Part shown: positions 43,594-54,137 of the stretch, in pieces
Layout of the letters: each line of letters begins with the position of its first letter
How positions within the stretch are numbered: the stretch's first letter is position 1
Source: Caldilineaceae bacterium
Lineage (GTDB): Bacteria > Chloroflexota > Anaerolineae > Caldilineales > Caldilineaceae
DNA length: 64,000 nucleotides
Reading direction: 5' to 3'
NCBI GenBank assembly: GCA_026645575.1
Contig: JAPKMW010000062.1
Span: 1 to 64,000 of the forward strand
Notes under the pieces: generated by a model
Database searches by the model: none
Told to the model about the DNA's origin: nothing
Seen by the model: only the letters and a program-made list of their open reading frames with translations
Program-made: the position numbers and the translations under genes

Positions 43594-44577
43594 ATGCAAA
43601 AGGGGAAAAACATAGAACACAGATGGACGCGGCTCTTTTTCGCTGCTGCGCTGTGGTTGGTCGGGCTGTTGGTCTTTATGACATTGCTACCAGTCGGATT
43701 GCAAGCGCAAGCTGATGAAGCCATCACGCTGGCGGTTTACCAGGAAAAAGTAGCGGGTTGGCAAGCCGCGTTAGCCAAAGCCGACGACAATACGCAAGTG
43801 GCAGCCATTCAAAAGGAAGCGGCGGCCATTCGCCAAGTGGCCCTGCCTTCCGGCAAAGTCATTGCCATTCAGCCACTCCTGGGTGATCCGGCAGAAGAAC
43901 CCAGCGACCGGGCGGTTGCGCAAGCACGGTTGGCCGTTGTCCAGCGCGAGTTAGCGGCGGCGGCCAACGATGAGACTGCCACCCGCCTGCTCTTGCTGCA
44001 AGAGATTTTGGGCAGAGGGGACTTTGTGGAACAGGATTCGCTCTGGGATCGCTTTTGGCGCTGGGTGCGCTCCTGGCTGCCCCAGGTTGAAAGCCGGGAA
44101 GGTGGGGCAACGTCGATCTCCCCACTCTTACAAGTGATCGGCTGGGGGCTGTTGGTCGTTGGCGCCGTGCTGCTCATCTTCCTGTTGAGCTATTGGTTGC
44201 AAACCTTGTTGGGCCGCTTTATGGGCGGCGTAGAAAGACGGGGCGAGCGGGATGCCCATGCGCTACCCCAGACCGCCGACGAAGCGCGCAGCGCCGCCCA
44301 CCGCTTGGCGAATGCCGGCAGCTATCGCGATGCCGTGCGCCAACTCTATCTCTCTGCGCTTCTATCACTACACGAACAAAACCTTATTACCTATCAACCG
44401 AGCGACACCAACCGCGAGGTGCTGACTGCTGTACGCAATCAACCGCAGATCTACCAACAGTTACAGCCGGTGGTCGCCACTTTTGATGATGTCTGGTACG
44501 GCGTTCACGAGCCGGATCGCGCCACCTTTGACCGTTATGTCGCAGCCGTCGAACAGTTGGAAGGAAAGCCCGCATGA
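43594..44577 (+). CDS. DUF4129-domain membrane protein
   Basis: About 327 residues. An N-terminal signal or anchor (LFFAAALWLVGLLVFMTLL, about 14-33), an extracytoplasmic helical segment, a second transmembrane helix (about 180-208), then the cytoplasmic DUF4129 domain (about 225-325; AAHRLANAGSYRDAVRQLYL, LHEQNLI, NREVLTAVR, FDDVWYGVHEPDRATFDRYV). The start is uncertain: an ATG at 43594 without a good ribosome site was preferred over frames that overlap the upstream gene by about 95 nt. The stop overlaps the DUF4350 start (ATGA). Confidence 0.8.
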   Translation: MQKGKNIEHRWTRLFFAAALWLVGLLVFMTLLPVGLQAQADEAITLAVYQEKVAGWQAALAKADDNTQVAAIQKEAAAIRQVALPSGKVIAIQPLLGDPAEEPSDRAVAQARLAVVQRELAAAANDETATRLLLLQEILGRGDFVEQDSLWDRFWRWVRSWLPQVESREGGATSISPLLQVIGWGLLVVGAVLLIFLLSYWLQTLLGRFMGGVERRGERDAHALPQTADEARSAAHRLANAGSYRDAVRQLYLSALLSLHEQNLITYQPSDTNREVLTAVRNQPQIYQQLQPVVATFDDVWYGVHEPDRATFDRYVAAVEQLEGKPA

Positions 44578-45764
44578 TGTCAACAGGTCGGGCGACCGGT
44601 CGCATCCAACTTTTGCTCGCACTGGGATTGGTGCTTGTGCTGGTGGCGTTTATTCTCTTGCAAGGGGGGGAGCAGGCGCCTGAACCCTTTGATCCCTCAT
44701 CCTCCGCGCCAACAGGGTTGCGGGCGCTCTGGCTCTGGTTGGAAGCGATGGGTTATAGTGTCGAGCGCAACGATGGAGCCGCCTTTGCCATGCCAGAGGA
44801 AAGCGCACTACTCTTGGTCTTTCCCAACCCGCTGCCCTACAATGAGGACGAAGCGGATCAGTTGCAACACTGGGTGGAAGCCGGCGGCACGTTGGTGTTG
44901 GTTGGTCTTGATCCACAAGAAGAGGCGTTGCGGGAACGTTTCTTGGTTGATAGCGGTGCGCCGGTCACAGCGCTCTTTGCCAATGTCGATCAGCAGCAGC
45001 CGCTATTCCCCGATCTAGCCGAACCCATTGCGTTGACCGCCAATGCACCAACCCTGGATCTGCGCAACGCGCCAACAACCATCTCCGTCCTGGCGACCAG
45101 GGACGGGCAGACTACACTAGCGTTGCAACCGCTGGGCAATGGGGTGATCTGGCATCTCAGCCTCTATCACAGCCTGACCAACGAACAGTTGCGCGATCCA
45201 AACCAGGCGACCATCGTCCCCGCGCTCTTGCGCCATGTCCCGGCAGGTGGTCGGATTGTCTTCGATACCTATCACCGCTTTGGCCCTGATCTGACCACCG
45301 ACTTGGAAATCCGTTCGCTTCAGGATTGGCTTTATGGGACGGCACTGGGCTGGGCGACGCTCTGTGTAGTGGCAGTGACGCTGCTCTTCCTGGCGCTGCA
45401 AGGGGTGCGCCTGGGGCCGCCCTTGCCGGCGCGTGAAGAGTTGCGGCGGCGAGAAGCGGCAGAATTTGTAACAGCAATGGCGAACCTGTTGCGCCGTGGA
45501 CAGCAGCGCGCCTTTGTCGCGGCCCATCACAAACGGCGGCTCAAACGGGCATTGGGGCGCGCGCTCACGATCAGCCCGGATCTGGCGGATGACGCCTTTT
45601 TGCGCCAGGCGCAACAGGTGGATGACCGGCTTTCTGCTGAAGAGAAAGAACAATTAGCAACGATCTTTCAGACGCTCACCGGCACAATCGACGAACCGAC
45701 CTTGATCAAGACGGTTAGTCAGGTTGATCCGCTGTTAGCGCGCTATCAACGCAAGAGGAGTTAA
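44574..45764 (+). CDS. DUF4350-domain protein
   Basis: 396 residues. Transmembrane helix at about 11-30, then the DUF4350 domain (APTGLRALWLWLEAMGYSVE, LLLVFPNPLPYNEDEADQLQ, WVEAGGTLVLVG) over about 40-230, a second helix (about 265-287) and a helical C-terminal cytoplasmic part. Usually found with DUF4129 and MoxR/DUF58 genes in loci thought to act in envelope or stress functions. Coupled to the DUF4129 gene by a four-base overlap and followed by MoxR after 9 nt. Confidence 0.85.
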   Translation: MMSTGRATGRIQLLLALGLVLVLVAFILLQGGEQAPEPFDPSSSAPTGLRALWLWLEAMGYSVERNDGAAFAMPEESALLLVFPNPLPYNEDEADQLQHWVEAGGTLVLVGLDPQEEALRERFLVDSGAPVTALFANVDQQQPLFPDLAEPIALTANAPTLDLRNAPTTISVLATRDGQTTLALQPLGNGVIWHLSLYHSLTNEQLRDPNQATIVPALLRHVPAGGRIVFDTYHRFGPDLTTDLEIRSLQDWLYGTALGWATLCVVAVTLLFLALQGVRLGPPLPAREELRRREAAEFVTAMANLLRRGQQRAFVAAHHKRRLKRALGRALTISPDLADDAFLRQAQQVDDRLSAEEKEQLATIFQTLTGTIDEPTLIKTVSQVDPLLARYQRKRS

Positions 45765-45773
45765 GGGGACAAT

Positions 45774-46721
<948 letters not shown>

Positions 46722-46811
46722 CTATCCAACCCTATATTCATCTAAGAAGGCGGCGGTTGGTTTCATCAAAGATTTTTGCTGCACACAACGTCTGTCTATT
46801 ATAATAAAGCA

Positions 46812-47189
46812 ATGACAACCATTACCCTTGAACTACCTGAGCAGTTGGCTGCTGAAATAGAACCATTGCGTGAAGATCTGCCGGTTTTACTTGCCATCAC
46901 TCGTCATCTCTTTCGTCCGGCGAGTGACGGCAACACCCATACCACAGCAATTTACCGCGCCTATAAACAGTTCTTTGATTTTTTGGCGGCTGCCCCTTCC
47001 CCTGAACGCATCTTACGCTTCGTGGCATCTCCGCAGGCGCAGGAGCGTGTTCAAATGCTCCTTGATAAGCATGGCGAGGGCGAGTTAAGTCCCGAAGAGC
47101 AAGCGGAATTGCGGGTCTATGCCCAGATCAACGAAATCATCAACCTAAAAAAAGCCGAAGCAGCCTTTGCGCTTGCTCAATCGACCTAA
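46812..47189 (+). CDS. Small protein preceding an HNH gene, unknown
   Basis: 125 residues, charged and mostly helical (MTTITLELPEQLAAEIEPLR ..., EQAELRVYAQINEIINLKKA). The ATG at 46812 follows AATAAAGC, a weak site; a longer frame begins at 46776 without support. The beginning resembles ribbon-helix-helix/antitoxin-like proteins, and it is directly followed (6 nt) by the HNH-nuclease gene. The pair may be an accessory nuclease module; this is inference. Confidence 0.6.
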   Translation: MTTITLELPEQLAAEIEPLREDLPVLLAITRHLFRPASDGNTHTTAIYRAYKQFFDFLAAAPSPERILRFVASPQAQERVQMLLDKHGEGELSPEEQAELRVYAQINEIINLKKAEAAFALAQST

Positions 47190-47195
47190 TGTGAC

Positions 47196-47669
47196 ATGGC
47201 TCGTCAACATATCCCGGCCGCGCTCAGAAACGTTGTGAATATTGCCAAATCCCTGATGCCTATGTCACACTGGCACACCACGTTGATCACATTCTACCTT
47301 TGCGGCATGGCGGGGCAACGACCGAAGATAACCTGGCTTATGCCTGCTTTGATTGTAATTTCAGTAGTCCGCAGTCCTAAGTCCTGAGTCCAAAGTCAGG
47401 CTCGATAGCGTTGCGGTCTACTGAATTTGGACAAAGGCACTAACATCGCGGCACTTGATCCATTGACAGGCCATCTCGCGCGCCTCTTCAATCCGCGTCT
47501 GAATGAGTGGAAAACCCATTTCACGCTAGAAGATGGCTATATTCTTGGACTGGATGAGATTGGTCGTGCAACGGTAGAATTTCTCCGTTTCAATCACGAA
47601 GTTCGTCTGCGCCAACGTCGCATCCTGATTGCGGCGAATGTTTATCGAATAGCAAACAATTCATCCTAA
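47196..47669 (+). pseudogene. HNH endonuclease gene broken by a frameshift and a MITE-like insertion
   Basis: Pieces in two frames make one HNH protein: MARQHIPAALR, then (after a missing base near 47227) KRCEYCQIPDAYVTLAHHVD, HILPLRHGGATTEDNLAYAC and FDCN, then a 62-bp insertion, then LDKGTNIAALDPLTGHLARL ... QRRILIAANVYRIAN. CEYC and FDCN supply zinc Cys pairs and HHVDH the catalytic histidines. Removing the insertion and one copy of the flanking AATTT restores TGT-AAT-TTG-GAC-AAA-GGC in frame. Confidence 0.85.
47362..47423. mobile_element. 62-bp MITE-like element (copy A) with 5-bp target duplication
   Basis: Ends CAGTAGTCCGCA (47362-47373) and TGCGGTCTACTG (47412-47423) are inverted with one mismatch. 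AATTT flanks both sides (47357-47361 and 47424-47428). It interrupts the HNH gene at FDCN. No coding capacity. Confidence 0.8.
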
Positions 47670-47840
47670 AACCATTACGCTGAAAGGGTCTCCATTGATC
47701 TATGAAGACGCTTTCAGCGGAATAAACAACTTTTTGCGTAACTACACAGCCCGCTCCTAGCCACACCCCCGCGGGGGTGTGGCTAGGAGCGGGTAGCCTG
47801 AGCAGTTACCTTTTTGCTTGATTACTTTGGCTTATTCCAA
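47670..47840. other. Convergent intergenic region
   Basis: No gene. It lies between the HNH relic and a convergent gene and carries the palindrome at 47750-47793, flanked by ordinary AT-rich sequence. Confidence 0.5.
47750..47793. repeat. 44-bp perfect palindrome, GCTCCTAGCC family copy 3
   Basis: CCCGCTCCTAGCCACACCCC and its exact complement with centre CCCCCGCGGGGG and no loop. Differs from copy 1 only by a compensatory G-to-A/C-to-T pair in the inner arm, which keeps base pairing. Preceding bases ACAGC resemble those before the other copies. Confidence 0.9.
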
Positions 47841-48359
47841 CTACACCTTCGTAATCGGAATGTCTTGTGAATCACCGGAGGAAGTGGGCGGTTTGGGGGT
47901 TGACTGGGCCGACTCCGCTGACTTGCGTTGCAGTTCGCCGGCCAGTTTGTCGAGCTGCTCGGACAACACCCGCAAGCCTTTGGCCAGGCCGCTTGCCAAT
48001 TCATGGCTGGCCGGACTAGTGCGAATCCGCTCACCAACCGAATCGGCCACATCTTCGGCCTTGTGCAAAAATTCTTTGGCTTGATCAGTTTCGCTCAACT
48101 TGCGTAGACCACGTTCCAGTCCAGTTATCAGTGAGACGACACCGGTTTTTACATCTTGCTCCAGCCGCTTGCGCTCTTCGCTCTCCCAGGCGGTCTGGAC
48201 AACCTCGGCAAATTTCGACCCCAGTCGATTCAGTTCATCCATCAACTCCTGGGTGCCCTGCGCTTTTTGTTGATTGTTTGTCGTTTGGCTACCGCTGGTG
48301 TTCCCGGTCGTGTTGGCGTCGCCGGGTGCGCCTTGGCTTTGTTGTTTGTTCTCTTCCAT
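47841..48359 (-). CDS. Hydrophilic helical protein, unknown
   Basis: 172 residues. A Gln/Asn/Thr/Gly-rich head (about 1-33) precedes a long charged helical region (ELMDELNRLGSKFAEVVQTA, LEQDVKTGVVSLITGLERGL, AEDVADSVGERIRTSPASHE, LSEQLDKLAGELQRKSA), probably coiled coil or amphipathic, and a Pro/Ser tail. No membrane segment. No family recognised; the pattern is reminiscent of envelope or stress-associated helical proteins. Start at 48359 has GGACGGG upstream; the frame open above it appears non-coding. Confidence 0.65.
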   Translation of the reverse strand: MEENKQQSQGAPGDANTTGNTSGSQTTNNQQKAQGTQELMDELNRLGSKFAEVVQTAWESEERKRLEQDVKTGVVSLITGLERGLRKLSETDQAKEFLHKAEDVADSVGERIRTSPASHELASGLAKGLRVLSEQLDKLAGELQRKSAESAQSTPKPPTSSGDSQDIPITKV

Positions 48360-48536
48360 AAATCCCGTCCTTGCTTGACAGCAGGTCTTTATACAGTTGG
48401 TGCGTTCCCCTAGCATGATACCGGATGCCGGCGGCAACGCAACGTAGGCTCTCTCGCAATTCACTACGCAAGTGGCGGCTGAAAGTTTCAACGCTGGAAC
48501 ACAGATCGGGCAGATTTAGTGAATTCCGGCACATGA

Positions 48537-51347
48537 TTATTGGTCAAAGGGGAGCGGAAGCGCATCACCAGCCGGCGCATCAGCAAGCGTGAGCGGAAGA
48601 CGAACGCCGGATTGGGGAACATACAACCCCACCCGCAAAATAGCAGTAGCGCCGGCAGTGGGGGGAATGGTCAAGGTGTGGCGCGTCACTAGATACTCGC
48701 CCGGTTGCCAACTGCCGGTTGGCGCCGCTTCCGTGGCGGTTTGGGGCGCATCATCAGACTGCGCCAGGGTGATACCGGTGGCGTCATCTAGATGGACAAA
48801 GATGTGATGGGGCGGCAAGAGTGGTTGCAACACTTGCCAGTAGAGGATTACCGTCAGTTGATCACCCTGCCGTTGCTGGTCATAGCCCAGCAGTTGAACG
48901 TGTGCGCCGAATTGGGCCGGCTGCGGGAGCGGCGTGGGTGGCGATGGTAGGGTAAAGTTAGCCTGGCGTTGATAGAGCTGAACCTTGCCAAGCGCAACAG
49001 GCGGCTGTTTCACACCGGAAGTTGGATCCAACAACCCGGTCACCAATTGATAGTCGCCAGAGCCAACGGTTGCCGGGATGGTAAAGTCCAGCGGTGTTTG
49101 CACCAATGCATCGTCCGGCCACTGCGAAAGGGGATACGCAGGCAACGGCCACCCTTCCCAACCGGCCACACCGGCCCCGTTCCGATCCAGTAGACTGACA
49201 TAGAGATGGCGGTCGGTCAACGCGTCTGCACCCTTTTGCCAAAACAATGTGAGCGAGAGGTCAGTACCGGCCATGATCACGGCATCCCCGCCACTATGAC
49301 CAAGCAAGGCGACGCCTTCCATCAACACCGGTTCGACCAGTAGAAATTGGATCGGTAGACGGTATGGTGGAACCGGGACAGTTGGCGTGGTAAGCGTAAT
49401 GGTTGTTAGTGGCAACAAAGTCGCAGTCGGATCGGCGCCATTGATCGGTTTGCGCAGCGTCTCTGTCGTCTCAACCAAACCGATAACCAGTTGATAATCA
49501 CCCGGCGGCAGCCCTGGGGGAACCAGCAAACCGACCTGTTCCATAACCCAATCACCCTGGCGTTCAGTGGCAAAAGCGCCGAGCGCAGCATAGTCGCGGT
49601 AGGCCCAGGTCAGCCCATCTTTTTGCAAGCGCAAGGTGACGCCAACCATTGGCAACGCCCCTTGACGACGCCAGCCAAGCGCAACGATCAGTGGGGCGTT
49701 CGCCGCCGGCAGCATCGTTGTGTTGACGCCAGCGCTCACTAATTGCACAGCGCCCCAGTCGTAGGTGAGTGCAGTCATCGCCATTGGGCGACGACGATGC
49801 CAGGCATCCAGGTGCGTGGTGGCGCTGACCCACTGCTGGGCGAAATTGACAGCGCGTCCGTTCAAGTAATTTGTCATCTCATCGGGCAATGTGCTGCCAA
49901 TGGAACGTAAGGAGGGCAGCCAGAGCATTCCACGCGCCAGCGCTTCATCAAGTTGCTGCGCCACTGTCGCATCCCAGACGACCGAACGATCGCTCAGCAA
50001 GTGGATTTGTGGCCCGGCGCTGGCGGTGAGACCGGTTTGCGGTGCATAGGCGCGCCAGAAGCCGACCTGCCAGGGAAAGGTGGCGATCATGGTATCATTG
50101 TCACTGCCCTGTTGGATAATCTGGCGAATCAGCGGTCGGTAGTCATCGCTTTGATACCGGGGCAAGGTATAGAAAACCCATACGCCAACCGCCGCCGTTG
50201 TAATGAGCAGAGAGACCGCGATGACACGCACGATTTGCCAGCCTTGGTGCTGCTGCCCGAAGTCATCCAAGGCGCTGCTCAACAGAAAGAGCCAATAAGG
50301 CAGCACAAAGAGCAAAAGCCGCTCACCGCCGGTGGGGAAAAAAGGATAGAATTGGTTGACCAGAAAGGCGGCAGCAAATGGCACGACAAAACACAGCCAT
50401 AGTAAACTTTGGGCCATTGCGACTTGCGGCTGTGCCGCCTTGTTGCGCCGACCCCACAACGACCAGGCTAGCAAACCCAAGGCGCTGATCAACGCCAGCC
50501 ACGGCAGCGGTGTCAACGGCAAGGGAAAAGGTAAGTGGCCGCTGGAAAAAGCCAGCAAGTAACGGGTCAAATAGGCCCACGGCGCCAGCGCTACATCTTG
50601 ATCCGAACGAATTTTATCATCAACATAGCGTAGGAGAATCTGCGCCGTATAGATGACCCAGGGTAAATAGAGCAGCCCAACCAGCAGATCCGCCAGCACA
50701 AACCGGAGCAGAGGCAAGCGCGCTTTGCGCAAAGTCCAGACCACCCAAACGAACTGGGCCAGCAACAAGAAGGCCAAATAGTAGAGGGTATAGAGTGCGG
50801 CGGTAGCGGCAATGACATAGGCGGTCAGCCAGAGACGTGCGCTTTTGCCATGATTGACCGCCAGCACCCAGCGCCAGCAACAGAGCGTTGTCGCCAGGCT
50901 AAGCGTCAGCGCAAGACCATACATGCGCACTTCCTGGCTATAGTAGAGATAGAAGGGATTGAATACCAACAGCACCAGCAACAGTAAGCTGGGTTGTCGC
51001 CGTGCGCCCCAAAGACTCTGCGCCAGGGCAACAGCCAGGAAAAGCACAGGCACGGCAAGCAGAACAGAAAAGAGGCGCAACAGCAATGGTGATGGCGTTC
51101 CCCATAGCGTTACCCAGCCATGCAACAAGAGATAGTAGAGGGGCGGATGGATGTCATTGGCGGTCAACCAAAGCAGGCGCGTCACGGATGCGGTGGCAAA
51201 GTAGACACTATACCCCTCATCTGCCCAGAGCGGTTGCCAGGTCAAACGCCCCAACCGGAGGAGAATGCCCAGCAGTAACAAGAAGGGTAGCGCCAACGCG
51301 GCAGATTGGGAAAGGCGCGCGGCGAAGGCGGACGGGGTGCTACGCAC
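48537..51347 (-). CDS. GT-C glycosyltransferase-like membrane protein (PMT_2 type)
   Basis: 936 residues. The first 410 form about 10 transmembrane helices. The first extracytoplasmic loop holds LWADEGYSVYFATASVTRLL with the acidic Asp-Glu pair typical of polyprenyl-phosphate-sugar-dependent GT-C transferases, and IHPPLYYLLLHGW follows. The remaining roughly 500 residues form several beta domains (e.g. PGDYQLVIGLVE, SGDYQLVTGLLD repeated), probably carbohydrate-binding or structural outside the cell. Start is GTG at 51347, directly before the first hydrophobic helix; 26 nt from the SH3b lipoprotein gene upstream. Confidence 0.82.
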   Translation of the reverse strand: MRSTPSAFAARLSQSAALALPFLLLLGILLRLGRLTWQPLWADEGYSVYFATASVTRLLWLTANDIHPPLYYLLLHGWVTLWGTPSPLLLRLFSVLLAVPVLFLAVALAQSLWGARRQPSLLLLVLLVFNPFYLYYSQEVRMYGLALTLSLATTLCCWRWVLAVNHGKSARLWLTAYVIAATAALYTLYYLAFLLLAQFVWVVWTLRKARLPLLRFVLADLLVGLLYLPWVIYTAQILLRYVDDKIRSDQDVALAPWAYLTRYLLAFSSGHLPFPLPLTPLPWLALISALGLLAWSLWGRRNKAAQPQVAMAQSLLWLCFVVPFAAAFLVNQFYPFFPTGGERLLLFVLPYWLFLLSSALDDFGQQHQGWQIVRVIAVSLLITTAAVGVWVFYTLPRYQSDDYRPLIRQIIQQGSDNDTMIATFPWQVGFWRAYAPQTGLTASAGPQIHLLSDRSVVWDATVAQQLDEALARGMLWLPSLRSIGSTLPDEMTNYLNGRAVNFAQQWVSATTHLDAWHRRRPMAMTALTYDWGAVQLVSAGVNTTMLPAANAPLIVALGWRRQGALPMVGVTLRLQKDGLTWAYRDYAALGAFATERQGDWVMEQVGLLVPPGLPPGDYQLVIGLVETTETLRKPINGADPTATLLPLTTITLTTPTVPVPPYRLPIQFLLVEPVLMEGVALLGHSGGDAVIMAGTDLSLTLFWQKGADALTDRHLYVSLLDRNGAGVAGWEGWPLPAYPLSQWPDDALVQTPLDFTIPATVGSGDYQLVTGLLDPTSGVKQPPVALGKVQLYQRQANFTLPSPPTPLPQPAQFGAHVQLLGYDQQRQGDQLTVILYWQVLQPLLPPHHIFVHLDDATGITLAQSDDAPQTATEAAPTGSWQPGEYLVTRHTLTIPPTAGATAILRVGLYVPQSGVRLPLTLADAPAGDALPLPFDQ

Positions 51348-51373
51348 GGTCGGGGTCCGGTGACACTGACGCC

Positions 51374-52432
51374 TTACCGTTTTTTGTAACGGACATAGAG
51401 TTCCTGATTGGCGTCATTGGCGTTGAGGGTAAAGGTGGCCGGCGGACCAACCGGGTTGCCACCGCCGTCGATCAACTGCACTTCCCAGGAACCGGCAGGC
51501 GGCACATTGGGAAATTCAGCTTTCATATTCTGAAAGCGTTGGCGTGCATCAGCAATCGGCCAAGTAAAGCTAGGCTGGCCGCCCGCCGATTTGCCATTGA
51601 CCGTCATATCGGCGCCATCTTTGTTCACCCGCATGGTATAGCCTTCTAACGCCTTTTCGCCATCATAGACATAGAGAAAGACGCGCACCAACTTGGGTTC
51701 GGAGAATTGTTCCTGAGAGACCAATTCAAATGCAAAGTCACTGGCGGGTGCAGCGGGTGGTTGGGTCGGCGCGGCAGCGGGTTGAGTGGCAGCCGCCGGC
51801 GGTTGGGTTGGCGCTGGGGCAGGGGTGGCGGTGGCGGGCGCTTGCGCCACTTCCTCGCTCACCGGTGCTAACTCGACGGCGCCTTCAACATCAACCAGTT
51901 CGTCGATGATCCAAGCCGGTTGACCGTTGATACAGCAAAAACGCCACCAATCGCCGGCGGCATTTTTGCCGATAATGTCATATTCCTGCCCTCGTTCCAC
52001 CGTCGTCACCACCGTATAGGTCGTACCTGGCCCTGTACGCACGTTGGCTAATGGGGCATTGACTACCAAGCGCGGCGGCGCAGCGGTAGGGGCACCCGTA
52101 GGCGCTTCAGTGGGTGGCGGTAGGGTGGGCGTCGGCGCTTCGGTGGCGACTTCAACTGTGGTCGCCGTCGGTGCAACCTCATTGCCAACCGAATTCACAG
52201 CCGGAGCAGCATTGGCGCTTGGTGCAGGGGTCACGGCTGTTGGCGTAAAGGTCGGATAGGGTGAACGAATGGGCTGGCGCGGTTCGGCAGCGGAAGAAGA
52301 GGGTCCCAAAGCGCAAGCAGTAGTCAACCAGAGCAGCAAAAGTGAGAAGATCACGCCCTGGGTACGCTGGCGTGGCGACCACTGGTTCCCTGAGGGTGAC
52401 GCATTTCTACGTGTCAGCAGTTGCCGATCCAT
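51374..52432 (-). CDS. SH3b-domain lipoprotein
   Basis: About 352 residues. Basic head, hydrophobic core and lipobox LTTAC (VIFSLLLLWLTTAC), then Thr/Pro/Ala linkers, an SH3b domain (VVNAPLANVRTGPGTTYTVV, ... DWWRFCCINGQPAWI), another Pro/Ala linker and a C-terminal beta domain (FSEPKLVRVFLYVYDGEKAL). It is a surface lipoprotein, paralogous to its neighbour at 52.6 kb. The start is doubtful: the in-frame ATG nearest the signal (52432) was used, but 52477 and 52504 are possible; none has a clear ribosome site. Confidence 0.78.
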   Translation of the reverse strand: MDRQLLTRRNASPSGNQWSPRQRTQGVIFSLLLLWLTTACALGPSSSAAEPRQPIRSPYPTFTPTAVTPAPSANAAPAVNSVGNEVAPTATTVEVATEAPTPTLPPPTEAPTGAPTAAPPRLVVNAPLANVRTGPGTTYTVVTTVERGQEYDIIGKNAAGDWWRFCCINGQPAWIIDELVDVEGAVELAPVSEEVAQAPATATPAPAPTQPPAAATQPAAAPTQPPAAPASDFAFELVSQEQFSEPKLVRVFLYVYDGEKALEGYTMRVNKDGADMTVNGKSAGGQPSFTWPIADARQRFQNMKAEFPNVPPAGSWEVQLIDGGGNPVGPPATFTLNANDANQELYVRYKKR

Positions 52433-52580
52433 GCGGCTTACGCGGCTGATCCATCCAAAGCGAACAGTTGATTTCATACAAACATTCATTAAAATAGGAG
52501 CCATAGGGGCACCAGTATACCACGAATCAGGAAAAACTCAACTACGCTTTCCTAGAAAAACAAAAAGAGAACAGTTGCCA

Positions 52581-53732
52581 TCACCGTACACGCTCCCACG
52601 CCATATAAACCTCGCGATTGGTGTTAGTCGGTTGTGTGGTAAATTCAATGACATTCGAGAGTTGATTGCCGGCGCCGTCGATCACCCAAACGCGCCAAGT
52701 GCCAGTGCCGATTAGCGCCGCGCGCGACTCCGTACTGCCAATACTTTTGGGATCCGGCGGCGTGTATTCATACTTTACATTGAAGCGCAAATTACTATAA
52801 GCTGTCCCACCCAAGCCAACGGCTTTAAATTCTGAACCGCTCTGCTGCACGCCATTGGTCGGCGGGCGTTCAACGCCATTAAAGAGGACTTTCAGGAAAT
52901 AGCCATCGGCCGGCACTTCGTTGGGGGGCGTACCAATGTAAAGTTTCACCCAAATCGTCAAAAATTCATTGTTGGTCGGGAAAAAGATGGGATCGCCCCG
53001 CTGCTCAAACGGCATTGCTGTCGCCGTCGGCGTCGGCGTGATCGTCGGCGTCTCCGTGGGAAGTGGCGTGGGCGTGGGCGGCGGCGGCGGCTCCGGCGCC
53101 AATAAGGGTGCACTGCTGGGGTCGTTATTTACCACCACATGGGCGGCTGTCACCCACACCGTGTTCCCGTTGACACAACAGAGCTGATACCAGGTGCCTT
53201 CCGGGTTTTGACCAATAATGGCGATCGGAATGCGGGGGCCGAGTTGAGCGAGCAGCGGATATTCGACGCCAGGGCCGGAACGCAAACTCACCAAGCCACT
53301 CTCTACCACGATAAAGGGCGTGGGCGTCGGCGGCGGGGGAAGGGTAGGGGTCGGCGGTGGCGGTAAAGTTGGCGTTGGCTCCGGCGGCGTTACTTCCCCA
53401 GGAACAACCGGCGTCAATTCCGTCCCCGGTATTGGGGTTACATTCGGTTGGGGAATCGGCGTGGCCGTTGGGATAAAAGCATTTGGGTCCATGCCAGGCT
53501 CAATGACAATGACGCCAGGCGTGCCGTTTTGGGGCGGTGTAATGGCAATTTGCGGCAAGATGGTTTCCGGTGTGGGGGTAAAAGTTGGCGCCAAGGCGCG
53601 TGTCGGCGCCGGCGTCGGCACAACACGTTGCACCAGACCAGCAGCCGAGCAGCCCAATGTTAGGGCCAATAGAACAACCCATACCGCCCAGGGAATTTGC
53701 GCTCTCCCTTTAGAGCGAAGCCTCTTCACCAT
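52581..53732 (-). CDS. SH3b-domain lipoprotein, paralogue
   Basis: 383 residues. Signal and lipobox [16 protein letters not shown] (Cys28), Thr/Pro-rich linker ([26 protein letters not shown]), SH3b domain (about 150-215; [40 protein letters not shown]), second Pro/Thr linker, and a C-terminal beta domain ending in [20 protein letters not shown]. The last motif ([11 protein letters not shown]) parallels NQELYVRYKKR of the neighbour, showing common origin. ATG at 53732 begins with a basic n-region. Confidence 0.82.
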   Translation of the reverse strand: MVKRLRSKGRAQIPWAVWVVLLALTLGCSAAGLVQRVVPTPAPTRALAPTFTPTPETILPQIAITPPQNGTPGVIVIEPGMDPNAFIPTATPIPQPNVTPIPGTELTPVVPGEVTPPEPTPTLPPPPTPTLPPPPTPTPFIVVESGLVSLRSGPGVEYPLLAQLGPRIPIAIIGQNPEGTWYQLCCVNGNTVWVTAAHVVVNNDPSSAPLLAPEPPPPPTPTPLPTETPTITPTPTATAMPFEQRGDPIFFPTNNEFLTIWVKLYIGTPPNEVPADGYFLKVLFNGVERPPTNGVQQSGSEFKAVGLGGTAYSNLRFNVKYEYTPPDPKSIGSTESRAALIGTGTWRVWVIDGAGNQLSNVIEFTTQPTNTNREVYMAWERVR

Positions 53733-53736
53733 GCGT

Positions 53737-54105
53737 TTACGCGCCGCGTTTGCGCAGCAGCCCTTCCATCTTCAATGTCAGTTTTTCTAAGGTGAATGGC
53801 TTTTCCAGGTAGGATAAATGGTTGTCGTGGCGAAACTTTTCCATGGTTGACCCTTCCGGGTAACCGGACATTAAGACAATATCAACCTTGGTGTTTACCT
53901 TACGCAATTCGCGCAGCGTGTCACCGCCACTCATAACCGGCATTTGCATGTCCAATAAAATGACATCAATAATGGACTGATTTTCGATAAAGCGTTGAAG
54001 CCCTTCCTGACCGTTGGCGGCGGAGAGGCAGCGGATCGCCGATAGCTCCAAGATTTCTTCGATGACCTCGCGCAACGCGGCTTCATCATCAATTACAAGC
54101 ACCAT
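53737..54105 (-). CDS. Stand-alone response regulator receiver
   Basis: 122 residues, only a receiver domain: acidic Asp6/Asp7, phospho-acceptor Asp52 (LLDMQMP), Ser80 (LMSGYPEG) and Lys102 (LEKPF). No output domain, so it works through protein contacts like CheY/Spo0F. It directly follows a gene for an HPt protein (separated by a MITE-like element) and precedes an SH3b lipoprotein by 4 nt. Ribosome site AGGACGAG. Confidence 0.92.
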   Translation of the reverse strand: MVLVIDDEAALREVIEEILELSAIRCLSAANGQEGLQRFIENQSIIDVILLDMQMPVMSGGDTLRELRKVNTKVDIVLMSGYPEGSTMEKFRHDNHLSYLEKPFTLEKLTLKMEGLLRKRGA

Positions 54106-54137
54106 TTGCTCTCGTCCTAATCAGTTTGTTACTACTA

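Noticed and set aside
47427..47669. Separate small gene after the HNH relic
   Set aside because: It is the C-terminal part of the HNH protein, restored when the MITE is removed.
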